Assembly: GCA_965221635.1 (NCBI GenBank)
Contig: OZ244902.1
Location: 2,108,001-2,172,000, forward strand
DNA: 64,000 nt
From: JAAXHB01 sp965221635
GTDB lineage: Bacteria; Actinomycetota; Acidimicrobiia; Acidimicrobiales; Aldehydirespiratoraceae
Direction: 5' to 3'
Part shown: one piece after another, positions 16,283 to 24,867 of the stretch
How the letters are laid out: the number at the start of each line of letters is the position of its first letter
Position numbering within the stretch: position 1 is the first letter of the stretch
The notes under the pieces: model-generated
What the model was told of the DNA's origin: nothing
Database searches by the model: none
Seen by the model: the letters and a program-made list of their open reading frames with translations, nothing else
Translations under genes and position numbers: made by a program

Positions 16283-18532
16283 ATGACCAGCCGTCACCCC
16301 GACATCGAAGTCGAACAGGCATACATCGACGTTGCCTACGAGAACCTCGAAACGGCCCGTGAGCGCGCCGCGCTGGCAGTGTCGGCGTTTCGTGTGGGCC
16401 GCGGCGGCACCGAGCAGGCCCGCTTCGAGCTGGAGGCCATGCTCGACGGCGCCCTCATGCGCCTCACCCGGCTCGACATCGGTGACCGGTCGCTGGTGTT
16501 CGGACGAATCGACCTCAGCGGAGGCGGCGAACGCTTCTACATCGGACGGGTCGGCTTGTGGGACGCAGAGAGCAACCCGCTGGTGGTGGACTGGCGGGCG
16601 CCGGTGTCCGAGCCGTTCTACAGAGCCACCGGACGTGAACCGTTGGGCCTCGAGCACCGCCGGCGTTTCATGTGCCGCGGCCGCAGAGTGCTCGGAATTG
16701 AAGACGAGTACTTCGGCCATCAGGCCCGCATCGGCTTCGACATAAGCGACCGCAGCGCACCAAGCGCCGGTGGCGGCACCCACGGCGCTCACGAACACCA
16801 CCCGGGGTCGTCCGAGGGCCACGCAGCCGCTCCCGATTCCGGCCCGGACGCAGCTCTGGGGGCCCAGGAGTCCTCCAGGGTGCTCGCCGATGCTCTCGAC
16901 GCGCCCCGCACGGGCCGCCTCAGCGACATTGTGGCCACCATCCAAGCCGAACAGGACGAGGTGATCCGAGCCGACATGCCCGGCGTGCTGGTGGTGCAGG
17001 GCGGCCCCGGCACCGGCAAAACCGTGGTGGCTCTCCACAGGGCGTCGTACCTGCTGTACACGCACCGCTTCCCGCTGGAAAGCCAAGGCGTGCTGGTGGT
17101 GGCGCCCAACCGCCTGTTCCTGGCCTACATCGAGCAGGTGCTTCCCGCTCTTGGCGAAGCCGGGGTGGAGCTGGGGATTCTTGCCGATCTGTTGCGCCCG
17201 GCGGTGCGTGTCGGTTTGCTCGAAAGCGAGGACGTGGGCAGGGCCAAAGGCGACGCCCGGATGTCGGCGGTGCTGCGACGGGCGGTGCGCGACCGTCAAC
17301 GCCCGCTTCGGGCCCCGCTCGAGGTGGGATACGGATTGCAGCGCCTCCGCCTCGACGTGGAGCAATCCGAACACATCGTCACGGAAGCCCGCCGCAGGCA
17401 CCGCCGCCACAACGCCGCACGACGCTGGGTGGAGCGCGAGTTCTACGAGGCTCTCGCACAAAGCGGGCGCCGCAACACCGACCCCGACGAGCTGAAACAG
17501 ACGATCAGCGGCGACCTGGCGGTGCGAGAAGCGCTGGAGTGGATGTGGCCGGTGCTGTCACCTGGCCATCTGCTCAACGACCTGTTGGGGTCGCGGGCGC
17601 TGCTTCGCTCAGCCGCTGCCTCGGTGCTGCCCGCCGAATGGCTCGAAGTTCTGTACCGACCCCGCCACGACAATCCCGCCGGCGCCACCTGGTCGTTTCA
17701 AGATGTTGCGCTGCTCGACGAGGCCCGGGCGCTGCTCGGGTTCCGACCGGGTCACCGCGAGGAGGACACGGTGTCCACCTTCGGCCACATCGTGGTGGAC
17801 GAAGCGCAGGACCTGTCGCCCATGCAGTTGCGGATGCTGGAGCGGCGCAGCCTTGGCGGTTCGATGACCATCGTTGGCGACATTGCCCAGGCCACCGGCC
17901 CCTGGGCCCACGACGACTGGGATTCGGTGCTGGCCGGTCTGCCGTCGCGCCGTCCCGCGCGGCGCCGCGAGCTCACCATCGGCTACCGCATTCCCGAGGC
18001 CGCCATGACCCTCGCCAACCGGGTGCTTCCCCACGCCGCCCCCGGAGCGAAGCCGCCTGTCGCGATGCGCGCAGGCGGTGACAGCCCCCGGATCGTGAGA
18101 TGTTCGCCCGGCGACGATTCGACGCCCGGCCCGGGCAGCGCCGACCTTGTGGAGAGCGGCGGGATGGTGGCGACCCTGGCCGAGGTGATCCACACCGAAC
18201 GACACTCGGTGGGGGAGGGCAACGTGGCGGTGGTGGTGCCCCAGTCGCTGGCGTCGCAGCTGCACACAGGTCTCGCCGAGCGCGGCCTGGAACTCGGCGG
18301 TTCGGGCCGTGACGGTCTCAACAAGCAAATCACCCTGGTTCCGGTGCGGCTCGTGAAGGGCCTCGAAGTGGACGCGGTGATCGTGGTGGAGCCCGCCCGG
18401 ATCGTGCGCGAGGAGCGCCGCGGCGTCCGCTCGTTGTATGTGGCGCTCACCAGGGCAACCCGTCGGGTGACGGTGGTACACGCCGAGGAGCTGCCCGGAT
18501 TCCTGGCGACCCCCACCGGCACTGCCGGCTGA
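16283..18532 (+). CDS. helR: RNA polymerase-recycling helicase-like ATPase HelR/HelD
   Basis: A 749-aa UvrD/Rep-type (SF1) ATPase with an N-terminal coiled coil instead of a full DNA-helicase front end. Key motifs are Walker A VVQGGPGTGKTVVALHRASY (about residues 235-254), motif II VVDEAQDLSPMQ, motif III IVGDIAQAT, and C-terminal LVKGLEVDAVIVVEP and YVALTRATRRVTV. Actinobacterial HelD/HelR displaces stalled or rifampicin-bound RNA polymerase from DNA. The ATG (MTSRHPDIEVEQAYID) begins where family homology begins; the frame stays open upstream, but that part overlaps the divergent gene and is not conserved. Confidence 0.85.
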   Translation: MTSRHPDIEVEQAYIDVAYENLETARERAALAVSAFRVGRGGTEQARFELEAMLDGALMRLTRLDIGDRSLVFGRIDLSGGGERFYIGRVGLWDAESNPLVVDWRAPVSEPFYRATGREPLGLEHRRRFMCRGRRVLGIEDEYFGHQARIGFDISDRSAPSAGGGTHGAHEHHPGSSEGHAAAPDSGPDAALGAQESSRVLADALDAPRTGRLSDIVATIQAEQDEVIRADMPGVLVVQGGPGTGKTVVALHRASYLLYTHRFPLESQGVLVVAPNRLFLAYIEQVLPALGEAGVELGILADLLRPAVRVGLLESEDVGRAKGDARMSAVLRRAVRDRQRPLRAPLEVGYGLQRLRLDVEQSEHIVTEARRRHRRHNAARRWVEREFYEALAQSGRRNTDPDELKQTISGDLAVREALEWMWPVLSPGHLLNDLLGSRALLRSAAASVLPAEWLEVLYRPRHDNPAGATWSFQDVALLDEARALLGFRPGHREEDTVSTFGHIVVDEAQDLSPMQLRMLERRSLGGSMTIVGDIAQATGPWAHDDWDSVLAGLPSRRPARRRELTIGYRIPEAAMTLANRVLPHAAPGAKPPVAMRAGGDSPRIVRCSPGDDSTPGPGSADLVESGGMVATLAEVIHTERHSVGEGNVAVVVPQSLASQLHTGLAERGLELGGSGRDGLNKQITLVPVRLVKGLEVDAVIVVEPARIVREERRGVRSLYVALTRATRRVTVVHAEELPGFLATPTGTAG

Positions 18533-18550
18533 CACCCGGAGGTTGTGAGA

Positions 18551-18586
18551 TAGGCACAGCTAAGTTACAGTATTAGCCATGCCTAA
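18551..18586. promoter_or_regulatory. Inverted pair of operator-like boxes over the iron-binding lipoprotein start
   Basis: TAGGCACAGCTAA (18551-18563) and, inverted, TTAGCCATGCCTA (18573-18585) share 11 of 13 bases, with centres 22 bp apart (two helical turns). The second box sits inside the near-perfect 14-bp palindrome TTAGCCATGCCTAA that contains the start codon. The half-site resembles the TTAGG..GGCTAA part of DtxR/IdeR boxes (about 11-12 of 19 consensus bases). With a DtxR-family gene and an iron transporter adjacent, metal-dependent repression is a reasonable inference. Confidence 0.5.
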
Positions 18587-19697
18587 CACCAAGTCCCCTG
18601 ATCGGTTTCTGCCCCGGCTCCGCCTGCCCCGATTCCGCCTCCCCCGGCTCCGCCTGCCAGGACTCCGCCTGTCCCGATTTCGCCTGATCCGACTCTGCGT
18701 GGCCGGATTGTGCGTGATGGTGCTCGCCGCTGCGGGTTGTGGCAACAGCAATGACGGCGGCGACACCGAAACGCTCACGGTGTACTCGGGGCGCAGCGAG
18801 GAACTGATGTCGCCGCTGTTCGAGGAGTTCACCCGCTCCACCGGCGTGAAGGTGGAGGTGCGCCAAGCAGACTCCGCCGAGCTGGCCTTGCTGATCGACA
18901 CCGAGGGTGAGGCCTCACCCGCCGACGTGTTCATCTCGCAAAGCCCCGGAGCGCTCGGCTATCTGGCCGGGGTGCAGCGCCTCAGACCTCTCGGCGACGA
19001 CCTGCTCGCCAGGGTCGCGCCCGGCTACCGAGCCTCAAACGGCGCCTGGGTGGGCATAACCGGACGGGTGCGCACCCTGGTGTACAACACCGAACTGGTC
19101 GACCCCGCCGACCTGCCCGACTCCGTGTTCGATCTCACAGAACCCACCTACCGGGGGCGGGTGGCGGTTGCGCCCACCAATGGCTCGTTCCAGGACTTCG
19201 TAACCGCCATGCGCCAAGAACTCGGTGACGATGTCACCGGCCAATGGCTGGCCGACATGGCAGCCAACGAGTCACCCAACTACCCCAAGAACTCAGCCAT
19301 CGTGGAAGCGGTGGGCCGTGGCGAGGTTCACATGGGCCTGGTGAATCACTATTACAACCTGCGCGCCCTGGAGGTGGATCCAACGGTGGCAAGCAGAAAC
19401 CACTACTTCGACGCCGACGACCTTGGTGCGCTGGTGATCATCACCGGCGGCGCAGTTCTCGACACCTCCGACAGTCCCGCCACAGCGGAGCGCCTGCTTG
19501 GGTTCCTCCTTGAGGAGGCCCAGCAGCAGACTCTCGTGTCCGAGACCCAGGAGTACGCGCTGGTGGCCGGCGTTGAGGGCCCGCCGGGACTGCCTGCGCT
19601 CAACGCCCTGGCTGTGGACACCATCGACTTCGGCCTTCTCGGCGGGGAGCTGACCGCCACCCAGGAATTGATCCGCTCAAGCGAAATACAACGCTGA
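18579..19697 (+). CDS. Ferric-iron ABC transporter substrate-binding lipoprotein
   Basis: A 372-aa solute-binding protein of the Fbp/Fut type. The mature part starts with ETLTVYSGRSEELMSPLF and holds the paired tyrosines near LVNHYYNLRALE that coordinate Fe(III) in this family, after NESPNYPKNSAIVEAVGRG. The signal peptide ends in a lipobox (AAAGC, Cys about residue 54), so it should be a membrane-anchored lipoprotein. Residues 13-47 are seven copies of a five-residue unit (R-L/F-R-L-P) that grade into the hydrophobic core. The ATG lies inside an operator-like palindrome, suggesting a leaderless transcript. ATPase and permease genes follow. Confidence 0.85.
   Translation: MPNTKSPDRFLPRLRLPRFRLPRLRLPGLRLSRFRLIRLCVAGLCVMVLAAAGCGNSNDGGDTETLTVYSGRSEELMSPLFEEFTRSTGVKVEVRQADSAELALLIDTEGEASPADVFISQSPGALGYLAGVQRLRPLGDDLLARVAPGYRASNGAWVGITGRVRTLVYNTELVDPADLPDSVFDLTEPTYRGRVAVAPTNGSFQDFVTAMRQELGDDVTGQWLADMAANESPNYPKNSAIVEAVGRGEVHMGLVNHYYNLRALEVDPTVASRNHYFDADDLGALVIITGGAVLDTSDSPATAERLLGFLLEEAQQQTLVSETQEYALVAGVEGPPGLPALNALAVDTIDFGLLGGELTATQELIRSSEIQR
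18615..18719 (+). repeat. Seven tandem 15-bp units inside the lipoprotein signal peptide
   Basis: Seven consecutive 15-nt units of the type CGGCTCCGCCTGCCC encode RLRLP, RFRLP, RLRLP, GLRLS, RFRLI, RLCVA and GLCVM. The unit length is a multiple of three, so gain or loss keeps the frame. The first units form an Arg-rich n-region; the last two drift into the hydrophobic core before the lipobox. Confidence 0.85.
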
Positions 19698-19988
19698 CGA
19701 CCATCGGTTCCCGAAGTCCATGGCGTGGCCGGCCAAGCGTTGCGGCAACTGCCGGTTTGGCGCATGAGACTGCGGGTGCCGCTGCGAGTCTCGACTTTGG
19801 GCCCACGGATCTCCCCAATCCCGTCTCCCCAATCCCGGCTCGGGCGGTGCGCACCCAACCGGCGCTCCACACACTCAGCCAGGGCGATGCACACTCCGGG
19901 CAGCACACCCGGGCAGCACACCCGGCCGGAGCGGCACGCGCCGGGCTGAAGGTGGTGGGTTAGGCCCGCTGCCATTATTGTGTAAAGG
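19698..19988. other. Intergenic stretch between lipoprotein and ATPase genes
   Basis: A 291-nt gap inside the transporter cluster with no convincing ORF. It contains two short direct repeats (TCTCCCCAATCCCG/TCTCCCCAATCCCG-like near 19808-19835 and CGGGCAGCACACC twice near 19907-19925) and a TTAGGC half-site at 19960-19965. It may carry a second promoter or a processing site; nothing firm can be said. Confidence 0.35.
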
Positions 19989-21221
19989 ATGCTTGATAGA
20001 GCACCGTCGGTGCGGGTGCGCCCGGCGGAGATGATCCGGGACGGGCACGACGCCGTGGCCGATGCTGCGGACGCCCCTCCCCAACAGGTCGCAACGCTCC
20101 ACCAGCCTCCGCTCGGGCGATCCCCCTCGGCGTTTGTGCCGGTGCCGGCAGATTCCACAAACGGCGACTGTCGTGGGGTGACCGTCGAGGGTGTCACCGT
20201 CAACCTCGGCGGTGAGGCAGTGCTCAGAGATGTGACCGTTGCGGCCCGCGGCGGCAGAACCCTTGCGCTGTTGGGTCCCAGCGGATGCGGAAAGACCACT
20301 CTGCTGCGTGTGCTGGCCGGGCTGCAGAGAGTTCACAGCGGAAGCGTCGAGATCGGCGGCCGAACCGTCGCAAGCGAAAATCGCCATGTGCCTCCCGAAG
20401 CCCGCGGCGTGGGAATGGTGTTTCAGGACTGGGCCCTGTTTCCGCACCTGACCGTGGCCGCAAACGTTGCCTTCGGCCTTGAGCGCTCGCAGCGACGGCG
20501 TGGGATGGTGCGGCGTCGCCCCGTGCCGCCCAGGGTGACGGAGCTTCTCGAACTGCTCGACATCGCCGAGTTGGCCCACCGGTTGCCGGGTTCGCTTTCC
20601 GGTGGACAACAACAGCGGGTTGCGCTCGCACGGGCGCTGGCTCCAAACCCGTCGGTGTTGCTGCTCGACGAGCCGTTCTCCAGTTTGGACACGTCGTTGC
20701 GCCTCGAGGTGCGCAACGAGGTGGCGGTGATCCTGCGCGAGCTCGGCGTGACCTGCGTGTTCGTCACCCACGACCAGGACGAGGCGTTCGTGCTGGGCGA
20801 CGAGGTGGCAGTGATGAGAAACGGCCGGGTCGTGCAACAAGATCCTCCCCACGTGCTCTACGAGAACCCGGTTGACCGCTGGGTGGCCGGGTTCGTGGGC
20901 GAGGCCGATACTTTGCTCGGCACCGGCCGAGGGGCCGTCGCAAGCACCCCTTTGGGAGACCTTCCGCTGGTGAGTCCCGCGCTGGGAGCGGTGGACGTGC
21001 TGGTGCGGCCCGAGGAACTCATCTTGGCCGAGGGCACGGACGCGACAGTGGATCACATCGAGTACTTCGGCCACGACACCCTGTACCACCTCAGAACCAA
21101 CGGGGGTCACATGTTGCACTGCCGTGTGAACGGCGCTCCACGCTTCGCCATTGGTTCAGGCGTCAACATTCGCCACAGCGGCGCCGCCACGGTGGCCTAT
21201 CCCACAGCCCCTGATTCCTAA
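19989..21221 (+). CDS. Ferric-iron ABC transporter ATP-binding protein
   Basis: About 410 aa. The ABC domain starts near residue 60 (VTVEGVTVNLGGEAVLRDV). Walker A is LLGPSGCGKTTLL, the Q-loop MVFQDWALFPHLTV, the signature LSGGQQQRVALARAL, Walker B SVLLLDEPFSSLD and the switch His in VTHDQDEAFVLGD. A C-terminal regulatory (TOBE-like) domain follows (about 290-410), as in FbpC. It energises iron uptake with the permease downstream and the lipoprotein upstream. AAAGG abuts the first ATG, so the 55-residue leader before the ABC domain is doubtful; a GTG near 20178 is an alternative start. Confidence 0.88.
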   Translation: MLDRAPSVRVRPAEMIRDGHDAVADAADAPPQQVATLHQPPLGRSPSAFVPVPADSTNGDCRGVTVEGVTVNLGGEAVLRDVTVAARGGRTLALLGPSGCGKTTLLRVLAGLQRVHSGSVEIGGRTVASENRHVPPEARGVGMVFQDWALFPHLTVAANVAFGLERSQRRRGMVRRRPVPPRVTELLELLDIAELAHRLPGSLSGGQQQRVALARALAPNPSVLLLDEPFSSLDTSLRLEVRNEVAVILRELGVTCVFVTHDQDEAFVLGDEVAVMRNGRVVQQDPPHVLYENPVDRWVAGFVGEADTLLGTGRGAVASTPLGDLPLVSPALGAVDVLVRPEELILAEGTDATVDHIEYFGHDTLYHLRTNGGHMLHCRVNGAPRFAIGSGVNIRHSGAATVAYPTAPDS

Positions 21222-21243
21222 CGGCCCCGGCCCGGTGGATGGC

Positions 21244-22902
21244 ATGACCGTTGAGGGGCCTCCACCTCACCCACAACCTCCGGCGCCGCGCTGGCTGTCG
21301 TCGGCGGCGGTGCTGGTGGGCGGGGCCTTCGCGGCGCCGTTCGCATATGTGATCTGGCGCAACATCGAGCTGGGCGCCGGTCGCTGGTGGGAAGAACTGT
21401 GGTCTCGGGCCACGCTGGAACCGCTCGCAAGGTCGTTGTGGCTGGGGTTCACGGTGAGCGCGGCCACGATGTTCACCGGGCTGATGCTGGCCTGGTTCAG
21501 CGTGCGCACCGATGTGCCCGGCGCTCGCGTTTGGCGTGTGCTGGCGCCGCTTCCGTTGGTGTTCCCGAGCTTCGTGGGCGCCACCGCTCTGCTGGCCGGT
21601 TTCGCCCCGGGCGGTTTGGTGGAGCAGTTGACCGCGCCGCTGGGCCTGCCGTCGGTGCCGCAGGTGCGGGGCTTCCTGGGCGCCTGGTACGTGCTCACGC
21701 TGTTCACCTACCCCTACGTGTACCTCCCCGCCGCGGCACGGCTGGCGAGCCTGCCTCACTCCCTGGAGGAGTCCGCACGCCTGCTGGGACGCAAACCGGT
21801 GGGGGTGTTCGTGTCTGTGGTGCTTCCCCAGGCGTGGGGCGCGGTGCTCGCGGGTGGACTGCTGGTGTTCCTGTACGTGATCAGCGACTTCGGCGCGGTC
21901 ACGCTGCTGGGCTACGACACCCTCACCGAGCAGATCTACGCCGACCGGCTCTTCGATCAGCCCCGAGCCATGGCGTTGGCGTTTGTGTTGGCCCTGGCCG
22001 CGCTCGTGGTGGTGGCAGCGGAGCGACGCCTCAGCAGCCACCCACCGCCTGCCCACACGGCGACCGTGGATCCCCCGACCCTGGTGCGGCTCGGTCGCTG
22101 GCGCAGGCCGGTGTGGGTGATGCTGGCGGCCTTCTTGGGAAACGCCCTGATCGGCCCGCTGGCCGTGCTCGGATGGTGGGCGCTGCAAGGCTTGCGATCC
22201 CAGGTGAACACCATCGGCCTCAGCATCGACCTGGGCGCTCTGCTGGGCCCGGTGCTGAGATCGGCCGGGATCAGCGCAGCCTCCGCGCTGGTGGCCATAG
22301 CGGTGGTGTTGCCTGTCGCCTGGATCAGCGCCCGTCACAGAAGCCGCACCGCGGACTGGGCCAACACGCTCATGGTTTCGGGGTTCGCCCTGCCGGGCCT
22401 GGTGACCGCGCTGGCGGTGGTGTTCTTCGTGATCAACACGCCGCTGGTGAGCCGCTGGTATCAGACGCTGCCGCTGCTGGTGTTCGCCTACGTGATCCAC
22501 TTCGGCGCCCACGCCGTGCGCGCGGCGCGAGTGGCCGTGGACGCCGACCCGGTTTCGCTGGGCGAGGCGGCCACCACGCTCGGCGCGAGCCGGTTGCGTC
22601 GCCTGGGGGCGGTGGACTTGCCGTTGATGGCGCCGGGGCTCGCCGCGGGGGCCAGCCTGGTGTTGCTGTCGGTGATGAAGGAACTGCCGGCCACGTTGTT
22701 GTTGGCGCCGATCGGCTTTGACACGCTCGCCACCGAGATCTGGGACGCCGCCGAAACCGGCGCCCTGGCACAAGCCGGCCTTGCGTCGCTGGTGCTGGTG
22801 GGCGTGGCCGCGGTGCTGACCGCCGCAACCGGCGCCGCAGGCAGGCTCGCCCTCAGCCGCCCCTCACAGCCTCAAGCCAAACGAAACCCAGCAGAAGGCT
22901 GA
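21244..22902 (+). CDS. Ferric-iron ABC transporter permease (fused two-domain type)
   Basis: A 552-aa membrane protein with about 12 hydrophobic helices in two homologous halves, each carrying the EAA-type cytoplasmic loop of binding-protein-dependent permeases (SLEESARLLGRKPVGVFVSVVLPQA and SLGEAATTLGASRLRRLGAVDLPLM). This is the FbpB/FutB layout, in which a single gene supplies both transmembrane domains. The ATG at 21244 has GGTGGA just upstream and avoids overlap with the ATPase gene; the frame is open farther upstream, but the residues there are not membrane-like. It ends 21 nt from the convergent dtxR-family gene. Confidence 0.88.
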   Translation: MTVEGPPPHPQPPAPRWLSSAAVLVGGAFAAPFAYVIWRNIELGAGRWWEELWSRATLEPLARSLWLGFTVSAATMFTGLMLAWFSVRTDVPGARVWRVLAPLPLVFPSFVGATALLAGFAPGGLVEQLTAPLGLPSVPQVRGFLGAWYVLTLFTYPYVYLPAAARLASLPHSLEESARLLGRKPVGVFVSVVLPQAWGAVLAGGLLVFLYVISDFGAVTLLGYDTLTEQIYADRLFDQPRAMALAFVLALAALVVVAAERRLSSHPPPAHTATVDPPTLVRLGRWRRPVWVMLAAFLGNALIGPLAVLGWWALQGLRSQVNTIGLSIDLGALLGPVLRSAGISAASALVAIAVVLPVAWISARHRSRTADWANTLMVSGFALPGLVTALAVVFFVINTPLVSRWYQTLPLLVFAYVIHFGAHAVRAARVAVDADPVSLGEAATTLGASRLRRLGAVDLPLMAPGLAAGASLVLLSVMKELPATLLLAPIGFDTLATEIWDAAETGALAQAGLASLVLVGVAAVLTAATGAAGRLALSRPSQPQAKRNPAEG

Positions 22903-22923
22903 CGCTTCGCCCCCGGATCGCGG

Positions 22924-23622
22924 TTAGGCGTCGGGGTTTGCCGCCGCAGTGGTCACGAGAATCCTCGACGACGCGTAGCTGCCCATGCCCACCGCGCTGC
23001 CGTCGATTTCCAGGGTGGCGGTGCCGTCAGGCGAACGGGCGGTGACCGTGCCTGTTGAGCCCGGCGTCACGTGGGACTGTTCGAGATATTCGAGCATTCC
23101 CGGTTCGAACTCGAGTTCCTCGGGGATGCGTTCAACGGTGAACTGCTGGCCCACGCCGAGCGTTTCCAACGACACCAGGTCGGGCGCCTCGTATCCCGAA
23201 CCGGGGATCGGGTTGCCGTGCGGGCAGGTGGTGGGATCCTCCAACACCCGCGTCATCGCCATTTCCACCCGTGGCGAGATCACGTGCTCCCACTTGCCGG
23301 CCTCCTCGTGCGCCTCGGCCCAGGACAGGCCCAGCATGTCGGTGAGGAAACGCTCGGCGATGCGGTGCCGGCGCACGATTGTCTCCGCCAGGGACTGCCC
23401 GGTTTCGGTGAGCCTGATCACTCCCGGGCCTTGCTCCACGAGGCCCTTGGCCTGCATGCGCTTGATCGTCTCTGAAACCGCCGGTCGGGAGATGTCGAGC
23501 CGTTCGGCGATGCGAGCCTGGATCACGGTGAGGTCGTCCTCGTCGAGTTCGTAGATCGTCTCGCAGTACTCCTCGAACGCCGGATGCCATTCGGGCGATT
23601 CGTAGGGGTTCTCCATGGCCAT
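22924..23622 (-). CDS. DtxR-family metal-dependent transcriptional regulator
   Basis: A 232-aa protein with a winged helix (LTVIQARIAERLDISRPAVSETIKRM, about 31-56), a dimerisation/metal domain (RRHRIAERFLTDMLGL, KWEHVISPRVE) and a C-terminal SH3-like domain. Ancillary-site ligands match DtxR (His86, Glu90, His105), as do the Glu112-His113 of the primary site. DtxR Met10 and Cys102, however, correspond here to Glu18 and Gly109. A CPHGNPIPG motif follows, with an extra Cys and His. It probably senses Fe(II) or Mn(II) and regulates the adjacent iron transporter; metal choice cannot be read from the sequence. An alternative start lies two codons in. Confidence 0.85.
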   Translation of the reverse strand: MAMENPYESPEWHPAFEEYCETIYELDEDDLTVIQARIAERLDISRPAVSETIKRMQAKGLVEQGPGVIRLTETGQSLAETIVRRHRIAERFLTDMLGLSWAEAHEEAGKWEHVISPRVEMAMTRVLEDPTTCPHGNPIPGSGYEAPDLVSLETLGVGQQFTVERIPEELEFEPGMLEYLEQSHVTPGSTGTVTARSPDGTATLEIDGSAVGMGSYASSRILVTTAAANPDA

Positions 23623-23784
23623 GATCTAACCTCGCTCAGTTCGCTTCTGCCTCGGGTTGGTGTGTCTCCTGGCGTCGGCCGGTGCCCGCCGCTGATCCTA
23701 ACACCTGCGCAAGCTCCACCCCAACCGAAGCGCCAAATGTCATGCTATTTCATTTGATCCCAGAGGGGGCGATGCCTGCCCTGC

Positions 23785-23812
23785 GGGGTTGCCGTGCCGG
23801 GGTTGCCGTGCC
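23785..23812. repeat. Two tandem copies of a 14-bp unit
   Basis: GGGGTTGCCGTGCC occurs at 23785-23798 and again at 23799-23812, followed by a partial third copy, in the gap between the regulator and the LLM gene. It is short and of no evident function. Confidence 0.6.
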
Positions 23813-23840
23813 GGGGTGCGACGCGGGTGTAATGGGCCGC

Positions 23841-24781
23841 TCACTTGGCTTTGAGCAGGTTGATCACCTCGGCGAACGCCTCGTGGTCCACTTCGCTGGG
23901 CAGCGTGATGTAGCTGAATCCCCAACGCTCACGGCGACGCAGCAACGTCTCGGCCATCTCGGATGCAGATCCGATCAGCAGCAGCGGGCAATCGGCCACC
24001 TCGGCGGCGGGCATGCCGAAGAGCTCGGCTGTGGCTGCAACGGCTTCGGTGGTGGCGTCGCCACCTGGGGTGAACTGCACGCTTTGTTGCAACACGTTCA
24101 GTTCGATCCGGTCGAAACGGTCACCTGCTGCGGTTCGCAGGCGCTGGATCTTCTCGTCGAAGCGGGCCGGCATGGCATCGGCAATGGCGTCGGCGCCGAT
24201 CTCGCCGGCGTGCAGGCTGGGGTTCACTCCCACGATGTCGGCGTTACGAGCGGCCAGCGCGAGCATTCTCGGCCCGCCTGCGCCGATGGCCAAAGGCGGC
24301 CTTGCCTGAACCGGCTTTGGTCGGCCGTCATGGTTGGTGATCTTGTAGTGACGGCCCGAGAAGCTGAACGGTTCGGGTCCGAGAAGGCCGTAGATCACCT
24401 CGATTGATTCCTCGAGCCGTTCGATGCGAACGCCGGGCCGGTCATATGCCATTCCGAGGCCTCGTAGTCGCTGCGCATCCAGCCCGCGCCGAGGCCGATC
24501 TCGAGGCGTCCTTGCGAGAGCACGTCGAGGGTGGCCAACTCCTGGGCGAGCACCATCGGATGGCGGTAGTCGTTGCCGTACACCAGCGCGCCGATGCGCA
24601 GCGTGGTGGTGGCCGTGGCCGCGGCGGCCAGCGCCGGGGACACCGCCAGCTGGTCGTTGAAATGGTCGGGCATTTGCAGCGTGTCGTAGCCCAGGGTCTC
24701 GAGTTGGCGGGCCATGTCTGTCCAGGTGCTGGTTTCGGTGGGGGCGCGCAAGTAAGCGCCGAAGCGGAAGGGTCGGCTCAC
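23841..24781 (-). pseudogene. LLM-class (F420-dependent type) oxidoreductase, single-base frameshift
   Basis: The GTG at 24781 (AGAGGAG about 7 nt upstream) starts a luciferase-like TIM-barrel protein: RPFRFGAYLRAPTETSTW, MPDHFND, GALVYGNDYRHPM, RLEIGLGAGWMRSDYEAS. At about 24449-24454 the frame breaks. The family sequence continues at once in another frame as GMAYDRPGVRIERLEE, running to the stop at 23841 (with PLAIGAGGPRMLALAARNADIVG). Restoring one G (TCGGAATG to TCGGGAATG, minus strand) gives a continuous protein of about 313 aa. It may be a real frameshift or a one-base assembly error in a short G run. The intact enzyme would use a flavin-type cofactor. Confidence 0.75.
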
Positions 24782-24867
24782 AGGTGAACTCCTCTGTAGG
24801 TGTGACTGCCCCAAGGGTAGGCCCACACAATTGGGCGACCCGAGCGGGCTTGTAGTGTCACCTGCGG

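Noticed and set aside
18551..18570. Canonical 19-bp IdeR/DtxR iron box
   Set aside because: Only about 12 of 19 positions agree; retained as a looser operator-like pair instead.
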